DNA from: Odontesthes bonariensis | Taxonomy: Eukaryota > Chordata > Actinopteri > Atheriniformes > Atherinopsidae | Length of the DNA stretch: 64,000 nucleotides | Direction of reading: 5' to 3' | Assembly (NCBI RefSeq): GCF_027942865.1 | Contig: NC_134506.1 | Location: 15,088,436-15,152,435 of the forward strand | In this document: in pieces, positions 34,798 through 47,324 of the stretch | Layout: each line of letters begins with the position of its first letter | How positions within the stretch are numbered: the first letter of the stretch is position 1 | Made by a program: the position numbers and the translations under genes | Notes under the pieces: model-generated | Told to the model about the DNA's origin: nothing | The model's database searches: none | The model's input: the letters and a program-made list of their open reading frames with translations, nothing else

Positions 34798-37700
34798 CTC
34801 GTCTCTCTTCGTTATTTCTGACCTGAGATGTCTCTCTTCCAGCGAACGGTTAAATTGTGTTTTTGTAACTCGAGTTCTGTTTGAGAGAGGGCTGAAAAGA
34901 TCCTTGATGAGGAAAAAGTGCCGACTGCAGTGCTGCCACGTTTACATTCCACTTCTAATGTCCTTAGGCAGACTCGATTACACTGCGAGCGCTTGCAACT
35001 AAGTTTGAACCATTGCTAAATGTAGACTTGGATGAGACTGCTGCCTTTCAGAGCTGGGAGCTTGGTACTAAGATTTCCACCTGCTCTCAAATTAAGATCC
35101 AAACCTGAGAAAGAACTGATAAGGTGACGTCTGGTGGTGTGGAAATAATGGAATAGAACGGCCAGGTCGAAGTCCAGACTTATTCGAAGCAAAGTTCTAA
35201 GTTAGCTTATTGAAACCAAACGTTCATGTACTTTTATTACTCAGATGTGTAATATTAGTTTAGTTTCCTTAAATCTATTTTTAGTCTTATTTAACTGGAT
35301 TCTTCTTAACTACTTTAATGGTTTGATGGAAAATCTGATCATATTTTAGGTCACATTTATATTGAAATGGAAAATTCTGCTGGACTTCTTGCTCATTTCT
35401 AAACTTCTCCAAAGCTTTATTTGAGAACAAACTTGACAATATGACAGTGGATGGTGTAGAAATAATGGGTATTTGTGGGTTTTGGTGACATTGTTACTGA
35501 CAGTCAGTTTTGGGTTAAATCACATTTTGGATTTGATAAGATGGAACTTTATTCATCTTACATCATTTCTTGTCACAGCAGTAACAGGAATATAAGACAA
35601 TTAGGTAATGAAATATATGTAAGGATAAGTGTAACATAATAATGATTTGACATTTCGGCTATTAAATGTATATCAAAGTAAGGAAGAGTTCATTTCATAC
35701 ATATGTATTCGTATATATTGCATGACAACTTATTCTAAAAAGTAATGTGCTTTCGAAGGCAGATTAGAGTCACAGTTACAACATTTCCTTCTGAGAAGTG
35801 GTAAAGTGAATGAGTATGACGTACTTGTGATTGTGTAACATCACCTCTGCCTTCTTACTTAATGAAGCCTGATTCTGACCAGTGAGAGTCCTTATAAGCC
35901 TACAAAGAAATCTTTCTTAGCAGAAATGGATTCTGGACCAAAACGCGTTTGCATTAAATTGTCTAAATCCTCTTAACGTATTAGTCCACAGGAACCAAAC
36001 CAGTTGGAAACCATTTGTTGTGCAATTCTCTGACCAGACTGACTTGATCTTAAACATTATAGGAGGGAGGAAGTTGTAGTGCAAAGGTTGCAACTGGGTG
36101 CGTCCCTTATAATCAGCTACAGCTGATTTTCACTGCTGCCAATTCCTGCTGGGAAAGAATTAGGCCAGCCATGCAATGTTTTTCTTCTTCCCTAGTAACA
36201 ACACGGTCCTCAGCGAGTGACTAGGCCCTGCTGGAATACTCTCATGAAAACTGAGACACATTATTTGCGTAAAGTTACAGAACAGGGGAGTAACGAGTAA
36301 ATGTAGGCCAACTGCTCCCGTGGAGCCATTTTGCACGTCATCTGTCTGGACGTCTTCAGATTATTCTATTCTGGGAAGCAGAAGGATGTGTTGATTGCAT
36401 CTCTGCAACACATCAACAACATCATGAGACCAACTCATGGCTCATTAATGGGAAGTCATCCTCACATTCTACTTCAAATTGCAGTATGTGTTGTGAGTTT
36501 CTTCTCAGTGTTGCGCTCACAAACTTCACTTTCTCATGTTCCCTCCTCTCTTTCTCACAATTGCCTCTCATCCCTGACTCTCTGAGGTCTTCCCTGTGTC
36601 CCGAGGCCTGTCAGGTGTTGTCCGGTTAAAAATAAAAACCCAACAACACAGAGATAAGCAGCTCAACTCACCACCCATCAGCTGATAGTAGCTCAACACA
36701 TCTCGTTCTAATTCAAGGTCATGATTCTATTCTATTCTCTTTCCTGGAAAGTTTTTAAGTTTGTGTTTTTTGGAATGCCGCAAAGTCCAGGAACTGCTTT
36801 AAGAATTTCCTCCTTGAGAATGTACTAAAACAACCTGATGATCTCTGTGAGAGGACTTGCAGTGCAGCTGAATGATTGTGGAGACGAAGCGCAAGCCTCC
36901 AGTGGATATTTGCTAAAACTTGAGGCTGCTCATTTTGGCTCCTCTGTGTCAGAATTTGTGTCCATATTGAGACCAGAGTTTGGCAGAGCACTAGATACTA
37001 AAGTTAGAGCACAAAGTGCCTTCATAAATAGATGTTGCCCCTCAGGGACCTGTGTTTTAAAAGCTTTGACTCCTGCCAAAGTTACAGAGCGTCCTGACCG
37101 CTGATATTATATCAGCGTATCATTTTATACTCCTCCAAGTGACGTTTTGCAGTGTCACATTTACAAATTCTGCATTCCTTTTTGCTGTGGATGTCAAACT
37201 GGGGACCCCCGAGTGCCAGAATGATCACTATAACTACATAGCATTATTTACATGAGGGGGGGGAGTCAATCAAAAGCGGATATTTTACTTAACTTTTTCC
37301 TCTGAAAAATAGGGATCATGAAGCAGAATCCATCAGCCCTTCACTGGATGCAAATACTTCAGAGCAGATGTGGTAAGCAACGCTGCCAGCCGTAATTTGT
37401 GCCCTCATTCAATGAATATTATCTAAAAAGCTTATTAATATTCACTATGCCCTCATAACACAATGTTCCCTGTGCCTGTAGAATAGCAACAGCTGTTCTT
37501 GATCAAGCACATTTATTTCACAGGGACATCCAATTTAGCTGAAGAGTTTCCATAACAGAACGGTTTTCTTCAGTGTGCATGACAAATAGAAGCCACAAGA
37601 TATGACTTTTTACTGCAACTCGCTCACAAAGAATGAAAAATTCTTGCTGCCCCACTTAAAAGTAAACAAAGACTTTCCTCATCAGGAATCATTTGAATTG

Positions 37701-38064
37701 CACAAAGACAAAGAGGTGAGGATATTCAAAGTCTCATCTGGCAAATGACCTCATCCAGGACCAATTTTAGAACATGAGGCCATGTTCATTTGACTGTGCT
37801 TTGTATACGTTGGGAATGAGGAAAGCTAAGCCATATTGTATGACAAGTTTTCAATTTTTGCGTGTGTTTCTGTTATTTTGAGGGATTTCAGGCCAATAAG
37901 TTTCTATTTTGGATTGGTTTTAGTTATTTTGATTGTTCTGGAGTGGTTTATTGGATAGATATATTCTACACGGATGCATTATAAATGCTACTCATGCTTC
38001 TTTTCCATTTGATTTGAAGTGTATGTCATATGTCATCAAGATTTGGGATGTTCTCTAAAATAAA
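34798..38064. other. Intergenic, nothing recognised
   Basis: AT-rich DNA downstream of MAPK6 with no identifiable exon or repeat family. Confidence 0.45.
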
Positions 38065-38375
38065 TGCAACAAATTGCATCCATCCATCCATCCATTTTCT
38101 ATACCCGCTTAATCCGTCGGTTGGGTCGCAGGGGGGCTGGAGCCTATCCCAGCGGCCATTGGGCGAGAGGTGGGGTGCACGCTGGACAGGTCGCTAGTCC
38201 ATTACAGGGCCACACAGAGACAAACGAAACGAACAACCACACACACGCTCACATTCACTCCTAGGGACAATGTAGAATCACCAATTACGCTAACATGCAT
38301 GTTTTTGGACAGTGGAAGGAAGCCGGAGTACCCGGAGAGAACCCACGCATACACGGGGAGAACATGCAAACTCAA
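38065..38375 (-). mobile_element. (ATCC)n-tailed dispersed repeat, RTE-like
   Basis: ATCC repeats (38078-38094) followed by CCATTTTCTATACCCGCTTA, a GGGTCGC-rich block and a CATGTTTTTGGA block form a repeat very common in fish. It is usually attributed to 3' ends of RTE/Expander-type LINEs. The tetranucleotide tail lies on the left, so the element reads on the minus strand. It is a short fragment without coding capacity. Confidence 0.6.
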
Positions 38376-41300
38376 ATTGCAACCATTTAAATCAAATACA
38401 TTTGACAAATGCAAGAAAAGACACATCAAGAAGGTCAGTAACATGACTGGGAATTTAAAAAAAAACATCCCAGGGAGTGTAAAACATGGAGTCCAACAGT
38501 AGTAGCTAAACAGTTTATAGATCCGATGAAATCAAAGTCATTACTTAAGTGTTTTGCACGTCACCTGAACACAGTAACTGGCCCGATAAAACTGCTTTGT
38601 TTTTGAGTGCTGATAATCGAAATACAAACGCTTAACGCGTTGATGACTCATCATACTGAGGGGCGTATACTAAATCTGAATCCAATGAAACGCTGTCTTG
38701 AATTTTGCATTTCAGCAGGGTGGAAATGAACTTTGGAACGGGGGCTGATCAGGCCACTGGAGCTGACATATCAGGGCACTGCCAACATCTCACCCCAGGC
38801 TATTTTAAGAGGTCAATGCGTAAAACTACTTTGTGGTTTGACAAATCAAAACTTTAAATAGTTTGGGGATATTTCGGATTGTTGCGTCCTGTGGGTGAAA
38901 GAGAAGAGGGCACGCAGCTGAAAAGCAAACATCAGTGGTGGTGTGGAGGCACCATTGATCTGTGGAGGCTCTATTAATCATGTAACACAGAGAATGCAGT
39001 TTATTTGGCAACATATGGAGCCATCAATTTATAATATTTGTCAGTGAAGGTCATTCTTATTCAGACAAGACCATGCCAAATCCTATTCTGAATGCAATAC
39101 AACAGCAGGCCCAGTAAAAAAAGTCTGAGTCCCAAACTTTATGTTGCACCAATTAACAAATAGTCATCGCAAGTCACTTTAATGAGAAATCAAACAAGTA
39201 ATCCATCCATCCCTATTTTTCTAAAGCCATGGGGAGTTCATCATAACTGTATCTACAATGTGCCACTTCTGAAACTGTAGCTTAGCAAAAGAATGTAACA
39301 CATCGCATCAAATCTTCACCATCCTGAGGATACACGGGACAGCGGGCGATAGCGGAGAGAAACAATATACTTTTAACAGCAAGAGACCTTCAGCAGAACC
39401 AGATTCAGGAAGGTCGGCTGTCTGTGTGGACCGGTTGGGGGTTGAGAGGACAGGACAGGGACAAAAGCACAGCAACATTTGGTGTATTATGAAATTGAAA
39501 AAATACAACAAAAGAGGCTCTGAACTGTTTAGCAACTGAAAACTTATATTGAGCCAAAAAATGAAGAAAGCTTTAACTGTAGAACTGGATGCTGTCTTTG
39601 CTATCTATGATAATATATACAATTTAATCAGCATGGGGCTTAAATCACTTTCTGCTCATTGTATTCTGTTTATAATCCACAGTTTAACAGAGTCACATCT
39701 TATTTTTCATTTAATGTCACTGTAGTTTGATTCCCACGTGATTTCCAAATAAATAAGTGAGACAGGTGGGGTGGGGTGAGACAGCAGGAGGACAAAAAAA
39801 ATTCATTCCTCATTTTCCATTCTGTGGCCACTTATCCAAACACAGCTCACACGTACCATGCATGCCTTTGTACCGCAACAACAGAAAGAAAATTGACCCT
39901 TCTCAGGAAGTGGACTTTTCCACTGCAGACTGTCACACAAAACACACAAACATTTCAGTTTCAGTCAAAGGCACACAGCTGACACATTTCTAGAAAGCAG
40001 AGTAGCATTTAAAGTGCTCTGTAAATATCTGGTGGAAATGTTGCCTGATGCATTTCCCCCCAAATCCCCCAGGAGATACCACAACTTTGATTAGACATGC
40101 AGTTTTACATACTGGTGTACTTTGCCTTCATATGTCGTTCATGAAATGGTGGATATCCTGTTTCAGAGTACAGCATCAGAAAGGTGAAAACACTTTGTTC
40201 CTGTTAGATGAACACGTGCAAGCATGTGTTTTATTAAACCCACCAGAGTTCAGGGACGCGTACACCATCAGCACTTAGGGAGCACAGCCAAATTCTGTGA
40301 CTTTGTATTCTTGCTGATTCTTCAGTACAAAAGTTGAATTCAGCAAGGAGGCAAATAACTACTTGTGTACCCAAATACATATAATGAGTGGTTGTGTAAA
40401 ACTCTCAGTTATTTAGCATGACACCAAGGCATGACTGAGCATGGTAAGTTGTTATTAGGCTTTGTTGTTAGTCAGATTTATGTAGACGGGTTATTAACAG
40501 ACACCTTGCACCTCAGCTGTCATATCCATATTATTTTTTCATTTACTTAGAGCTTATGCGATTTTACCTTGATGGTATATTTTTTCTTTAAGTGTCACAT
40601 ACTTAAGTGCTGCTGTACTCTTGTTTGCTAGTTAAAGAAAAAAAATCTTCTGACACCAATGGTTCTTAAATCAAATTCATACTGATATCAAAAGACAGGT
40701 TCACAACATTTTCATGTTTTTTCGCCAAAAAGCTATTTTTTCATGTTCACGCATGAGAAATCATGTCAACAAGTAATTAGTTACCATCTCTTCTACTGCA
40801 GTTCTCAAGGATGAAAGAGGAGTTTGACATTTTCAAAACTCTCACACTTAAATAAAAGCCCAACTCTGAGAAATATCAAACTTTGATAGTTTTCATACAT
40901 TTCTTCATCTATTTTTCAAATGCAATTTACAGAAGAAAACGTGTAAGGATTGTAGTTGAAAGGCTTTTTAAATTAAATGTAGTTTCACAAACAGAGGACG
41001 GTAGGATTAAATAAACTGGATGCTGGAATAACAAATTCTCAAATGAATTTGTGTGATGCCGCACTGCAGAATATCGCCTACATGTGTTCAGTCTCCCACA
41101 TCAGATAAATTCATTACCGCTGTATTCTCTTATTCAGTGTGTGGTTGACCTAAACTGGCTACTTCATACAAGAGTACATCCTGCTTCAGTGGACACTCGA
41201 GTATGTTTCTCTTGGTAAATGAATAGGTTCCTAGATTAGAAATTATGCAGAGTTCAAAGTGTGGAGAGAAGATGCCCTTTGATATCAATGGTTCAACATA

Positions 41301-41636
41301 TTTTGGCCTTGAAAGTGGATTTGATACATGCAAAGCCAGCTCAAAGAGCCCTTGAGGGAATTGTGTGCATACAGTGTCTATTTACTGTTGGAAAACACTG
41401 CAGTAAACACAAACTGCAGCTGAAAGGATGTTAAGGTTTGCTCAGCCACTTGTTTACTTCTGCTTGTGCAGGACAGAAATGTCTGCAAAAAACATAACAA
41501 TATCGTTTTCCCTCTGAATAAAAGTGGTAACTTTTACTTAAAGGAGATGACAAACTCTAGAAGAGGCATTGTCAAAAATTTAAACTTAATCTACGAGACT
41601 CGAACTGTGTAACTGACATTCATGAAAAAAAAAAAA
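38376..41636. other. Intergenic, nothing recognised
   Basis: No host gene found. A tiny ATCCATCC fragment near 39200-39215 may be another repeat tail. Confidence 0.45.
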
Positions 41637-41639
41637 ACA

Positions 41640-42581
41640 CCTATATCCTGGACATTGTTGCTGAGCATCCGACACTGAAATCTCTCATCATACACACAGG
41701 AGCCCTTGATGTTGTGAAGCAACAATCGGAGGTATTAAAACAAGACTTTATGGACCTGGTAAACAAAGTTCGATGCACCAGTACAGAGGTGTTTTTCAGT
41801 GGACCTCTACCAACAGTTTGGAAAGGAGATGAGAGATTCAGCAGACTGATGATGCTAAACAGATGGCTCAAAGACATGTGTGCTGCTCATTCAATGAACT
41901 TTATTGACAATTTCAACATCTTTTGGGGACGCAGGCACCTCTTTAAGGCAGATGGATTTCACCTTAACAAGTCAGGAGTTCAGTTGCTAAGCTCCAACAT
42001 TTTTTACTCTGCGTCACACACCAGCAGCCCCTATCAAGGACAAGACAGGACAAAACGATCCAAAACGACAGATAGGACAATGCTCTGGTGAGGGCGCTGA
42101 GACAAGGACTGACCAGCGAGGACAGCAGATCCAGAAAGAACCTGCAACGTCATCATCCTCACCCCAAGATAAGGAGTCTGCAACGTCATCAGCCTCACCC
42201 CAAGATAAGGAGTCTGCAACGTCATCAGCCTCACCCCAAGATAAGGAGTCTTCACCAGCCCCGGCAGTCCAACAGGCGGAGTCTCCCCCTGCCCCAGTGG
42301 GAAACCCCAAGCCTTCGCCCCCCCGGACCCCACCCTGCCCCCAGCAGTCTCCACTCAGTCTGGACTCCTCACTTCTGGATTTCCCGGACAGGATGAAGAG
42401 CTTTCTCAATATTGGAATACAATTGACACCACGCCAAAATCCCATATTCTTCCCCCCTAACATCCCACCTCATCCAGCCCCTCCCATTCCACCACGTCCA
42501 TCACGTTGGAAACAACCCTCAAACAGAAGTGACCAAGCTCCCCCACCTCCTCTGAATCATCATATCTGTGAGTCTGACTGA
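41640..42581 (+). pseudogene. L2 LINE ORF1 remnant with SGNH-esterase-like domain
   Basis: ORF1 of many L2/CR1 LINEs carries an esterase of the SGNH hydrolase family thought to aid RNP-membrane or lipid interactions. Here the C-terminal half remains: an HTGALDV segment where the family has its GxND block, then DGFHLNKSG, the DxxH block with catalytic Asp and His. A frame break near 42075-42090 separates it from a proline-rich tail that contains a 36-bp tandem repeat and ends at TGA 42579-42581, four bases before ORF2. The N-terminal catalytic Ser block lies beyond the truncation. Confidence 0.7.
42142..42252 (+). repeat. 36-bp tandem repeat in LINE ORF1
   Basis: About three copies of a 36-bp unit (containing GTCATCAGCCTCACCCCAAG) encode repeated ATSSASPQDKES-like segments in the ORF1 frame. 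It is a minisatellite inside the element. Confidence 0.85.
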
Positions 42582-42584
42582 TAT

Positions 42585-45051
42585 GTGCCGGGTCCAGGCT
42601 CTAATACTGATATCAAGAATGCTCTTCCCCAGATAAAGTCAGGGCCCTATGGAGTTCAGACAGCCTTTTCAATCCCTGTGATGACAGGTAACAGAAAAGT
42701 GGTCAAACTGGTGAGAAATAAAAAAGGTTCAGTTAAATCTACCAATCTATTGAATATAGTGTGTCAACCCCGAAACACACCAGTATCACCTGTTGTCTCC
42801 ACGAGATTAGCCCTACTCAATATCAGATCACTAGCCAACAAATCCCTCTTAGTAAATGACATGATCATGACCTATAATCTAGACTTTTTATTTCTTAGTG
42901 AAACATGGCTGACTGAATGTAGCTGTGATACCATTCTCAATGAGGCCGCACCAACAAATTTCAGTTTTATCAATAAGTGTCGAAGTGGTAAGAAGGGCGG
43001 GGGAGTTGCCGCCATTTTTAAATCAGTCTTTCAGTGCAAAGAAATTTTACTTGGTGATTTTAGCTCGTTTGAATATCTCTGTTTTTTAGTAAAGGGGGAT
43101 CCAAAAGTTATCTTCCTAATCATTTATAGACCACCAAGATACCCAGGAACTTTCTTTGATGAGTTTGCTGAACTGCTGTCAGTTATCTGCACTGACTATA
43201 ACTTTTTTATCATAACTGGGGATTTTAACATTCACATGGACAATAACATGGACACTAATGCCAAAGAACTCTGCTCTCTACTTGACACTTTTGGCCTCCT
43301 TCAACATGTGAATGGACCCACACATACTCGAGGCCACACACTGGATCTGGTTATCTCTAAAGGTGTTGACATTTCTTCTGTTGATATCAAGGACTTGGCG
43401 CTCTCTGATCATTTCTGTGTGTTCTCTGACTTACAGTTAACTCCAAACATTCAGTTAACCCGTGTGTCTGTTAGAAAAAGGTACATAATTGAGAATACCA
43501 GTGCTAAGTTTATGGAAGTTATAGCTATGTCATCAACTGCGAGTGCAGAGACAGTTGATGAACTCTTAGATAACTTTAACTTGAAAATCTCAAATGTCAT
43601 GGATACTGTTGCACCTGTTAAAAATAAGATGATCTTGAGCAGAAAGCGAACACCATGGAGAAACACTATGATGATAAAGGCCTTGAAAACAGAATGCAGG
43701 AAAGCAGAGCGTAAATGGAGAAAAACTAAACTTCAAATTCACCATGACCTCTACAAACAAAGTCTTTGTAATTTTAACCACGGGTTACTCCGCGCTAGAC
43801 AGCAACACTTATCTGAAATGATTAATAAGAACATCAACAACACTCGTGCTCTGTTTGCAATGGTTAATAAGCTGACAACCCCCCCAAAACAGATAGTTTC
43901 AGAACTCTGTTCCACAGAAAAATGCAATGAATTTGCTTGTTTTTTCAATGAAAAAATCAAATCTATAAGGCTAAATATCAACATAAATCAGCAAAATAAT
44001 AAAATGACGCAAACCTTAAAACCACCTAGGAATCAATCAACTATGATGTCAGAATTCAATACAGTTGACCAAAAAACCATAGAAGAAAAAGTCCAGCATC
44101 TTAAACCATCGACATCCTGTCTTGACACAATGCCATCTGACTTCTTTAAAACTATTGTTTTACTCTATACATGCTGCCTCTGGGTCAAATTCTGAAGAAC
44201 TCTAAAGTCAACTACCACAGCTATGCAGATGACACACAGATATATCTCGCACTGTCTCCAGATGACTGCAGTCCTATAGAGTCATTGTGCGACTGCTTAG
44301 AGCAAGTCAAAAAGTGGATGAACCAAAATTTCCTTCAGTTAAATCAAGAAAAAACTGAGGTCATTGTGTTTGGCAACAAAGAGAAGAGGTTTGCTGTCAG
44401 TAAACATCTTGAGTCACTGTCTCTAGAAACTAAAGACCAAGCCCGGAACCTCGGCGTGCTTATAGACTCAGACCTGACCTTCAACAATCATATCAAATCA
44501 GTCACCAAATCAGCCTTTTATCAACTTAAGAACATATCCAGAATTAAGGGTTTCATGTCCCAAACAGATCAGGAGAAGCTGATTCATGCTTTCATCTCCA
44601 GCAGACTTGACTACTGTAACGGTCTTCTGACTGGACTCCCCCAAAAGAGTCTCAAACAGCTGCAGCTCATTCAGAATGCTGCAGCCCGAGTTTTAACCAG
44701 AACAAAGAGATCAGATCACATCACCCCAGTTCTCAAGTCTTTACATTGGCTCCCGGTCAGATACAGAATAGATTTTAAAGTTCTGCTGCTCGTCTACAAA
44801 TCACGGAATGGTTTAGGTCCAGAATACATGAATGACCTGCTAATAGAGTATAAACCCAGCAGAGCTCTGAGATCTGCTGACAGGTCAGATAGTGGAGCCC
44901 AGAGTTCAAACTAGACACGGTGAAGCAGCTTTTAGCTGTTATGCTGCACACAACTGGAACAAACTACCAGCAGAACTGAAATCAGCCCCAACTGTAAGCA
45001 CTTTTAAATCCAGGTTAAAAACATTTCTCTTTCGGTGTGCTTATGGTTGAG
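42585..45051 (+). pseudogene. L2 LINE ORF2 with deleted reverse transcriptase
   Basis: The first part is an intact-looking apurinic-type endonuclease: LNIRSLANK, the catalytic FLSETWL glutamate, IYRPP, GDFNIH and the final SDHF. A linker follows to 44150. There the frame jumps, between FFKTI and the LYMLPLG block, losing the fingers and the first catalytic RT motifs (roughly 200 codons compared with the other L2 copy). The YADDTQIY motif and thumb remain in the 44171-44914 frame. A further break near 44885 separates the C-terminal tail, whose reading continues to a stop at about 45050. Endonuclease and RT can no longer be made as one protein. Confidence 0.85.
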
Positions 45052-45236
45052 TTTATATTTTTCTTTTTCCCCTCTTCTTTGATTGCTTTAATTTTTGTTC
45101 TATTTTTTTTTTCTTTAAATTGCTTGTTTTTATGCTGCTTTATGCTGTTCTTTAAAATGCCTTGTTTTTATGTAAAGCACATTGAGTTGCCTGTGGTAAG
45201 AAATGCGCTATATAAATAAAGATGCCTTGCCTTGCC

Positions 45237-46141
45237 TATATAACACAAAGAAACTTGTGAGAGGACCAGACTCGGAGATGTCGGCCTTCTGCATCGGCCA
45301 GCATTTCAGCTGATATACTTTAAATAAGAATACTGAAAGTCATGGGGTCATACTTGCAGCTCTGGGTCAGCAGTTTGAGTCCAAAATGCACCACCTTCAG
45401 ATGTGAAAATTAGCCGTGTCAACAGTGTGGTCCACTGCCATCTACAGGCATGCAAAGCTATTGCATCTTCAACAGAGACGTGCAAATGCAACAAATGAGC
45501 AGTTGTTTTTAAACTGCGATTTGTATACAGAGAAGTTTGAGAATTTACATGTTGAATTTTAAACCTATGCATTTTTCTATTACTGGAACATGTTCAACAG
45601 AGAGCAGGAAGAATGCAGATCTGTGTGAGGCTACATGACTGTTCCTGAGGCCCTGACTAGATATCCACAGGGTACTCTACTGATGGCTTATCTTCTTCTA
45701 AATGATTTACTCACATTCCTTCCTACACACTCTTTGGCTTATCTCTCTTTCAAAGTGTACAACTTTTTTAATGACTCACCATGACTTGTAACTGGAGACT
45801 TGGTGTTCTGAAAATGCAAACCTATGTACAAATGAATTATTACCCATTTACTGTGAAGCTTGAAAATTGTAGCTTTAATATTCTTTGCTTGTTGGAGGCG
45901 GCTTATGTAAATCAGCACACCTGAAGCAATGAGTTGATGCAGGTTGTCATGTTTTAGCAAGACACTCAACTTTGTACATCTTCAGTGGCCCAATAAGACC
46001 TGATGTGTAATGAGTCTTCTTGAACTATTCTAAAAAAACAACAACTTATTTCTCAGCCTCTGAAGACAATTGTTTCACGTTTCATATCTTGACAAAGATA
46101 TCTGACTTCTCCTTGGCATCCTTCATTTTTTTTCCTAGTCG
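45237..46141. other. Non-coding, nothing recognised
   Basis: About 900 bp of unique-looking sequence between the LINE and the foldback element. Confidence 0.5.
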
Positions 46142-46149
46142 GATGTTTT
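46142..46149. repeat. Left target-site duplication (GATGTTTT)
   Basis: Exact 8-bp match to 48845-48852. Confidence 0.8.
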
Positions 46150-46289
46150 ACTGCGGTCAAGTGAGCAGACGTTCGTCTTTTCGTGGTCAAGTGAGCAGAC
46201 GTTCGTCTTTTCCTGATTTAAAGTGCGCCCGTATTACAGAATTTATGGTAAATATAGGAAGTCCATGATACGAAGCGTGCAAATATTTT

Positions 46290-47320
46290 ACTCAACTGTA
46301 AAATCCTTTTGATCCATAATTTCTGAAAAAGGTTGATACACTTGAACTCAGGACCATCCTGACTGTTCACTCACTCAGTATCAAACATATTAACTGTATA
46401 ATTTTGGAGAAATTCAGCCTCAAAGTTCATTATTTTTAAGTGAAAAATGCCTTATGCGCGATATTTATGCAACTGTAGAATCCCTTTGATCCATAATTTC
46501 TGACAAAGGTGTGTACACTTGAACTCAGGAACATCCTGACTGTTCACTCACTCAATATCAAACTCATTAACTGTATCATTTTGGAGAAATTCAGTCTCAA
46601 AGTTCATTATTTTTAAGTGAAAAAGGCATTATTTGCAATATTTATGCCACTGTAAAATCCTTTTGATCCATAATTTCTGACAAAGGTTGATACACTTGAA
46701 CTCAGGACCATCCTAACTGTTCACTCACTCAGTATCAAACATATTCACTGTATCATTTTGGAGAAATTCAGCCTCAAAGTTCATTATTTTGAAGTGAAAA
46801 AGGCATTATTTGCAATATTTATGCTACTGTAAAATCCTTTCGATCCATAATTTCTGACAAAGGTTGATACACTTGAACTCAGGAACATCCTGACTGTTCA
46901 CTCACTTAGTATCAAGCTCATTAACTGTATCATTTTGGAGAAATTCAGTCTCAAAGTTCATTATTTTGAAGTGAAAAATGCCTTATGCGCGATATTTATG
47001 CTACTGTAAAATCCCTTTCATCCATAATTTCTGACAAAGGTGTGGACACTTGAACTCAGGAACATCCTGACTGTTCACTCACTCTGTATCAAACATATTA
47101 ACTGTATAATTTTGGAGAAATTCAGCCTGAAAGGTCATTATCTTTTAGTGAAAAATGCCTTATGCGCGATATTTATGCTACTGTAAAATCCCTTTGATCC
47201 ATAATTTCTGACAAAGGTGTCTACACTTGAACTCAGGAACATCCTCACTGTTCACTCACTCAATATCAAACTCATTAACTGTATAATTTTGGAGAAATTC
47301 AGCCTCAAAGTTAATTATTT
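46290..47320 (+). repeat. Forward array of 177-bp units (six copies)
   Basis: The landmark TTCTGA(C/A)AAAGG recurs at 46321, 46498, 46675, 46852, 47029 and 47206, spacing exactly 177 bp each time. Copies fall into two types by the following bases (GTTGATACAC or GTGT..ACAC), in the order A B A A B B. The exact spacing means no indels accumulated, which suggests recent amplification or gene conversion. Confidence 0.92.
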
Positions 47321-47324
47321 TTTC

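Larger units (their letters stand above)
41637..45236 (+). mobile_element. L2-clade LINE with internal deletion
   Basis: The element is about 3.6 kb. It begins inside ORF1 after an A-run, contains the ORF1 esterase-like domain and proline-rich tail (to 42581), then ORF2 from 42585 with an APE-type endonuclease, a deleted reverse transcriptase and the C-terminal tail. The 3' UTR ends ATGCGCTATATAAATAAA with CCTTG repeats at 45226-45236. Two frame breaks and the deletion make it non-functional. It belongs to the same broad L2 group as the copy at 9.5-11 kb, but to a different family by its tail repeat. Confidence 0.88.

Noticed and set aside
42014..42463. 149-codon minus-strand frame with repeated SLSWGE segments
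   Set aside because: It is the antisense of the 36-bp tandem repeat and proline-rich tail of LINE ORF1.
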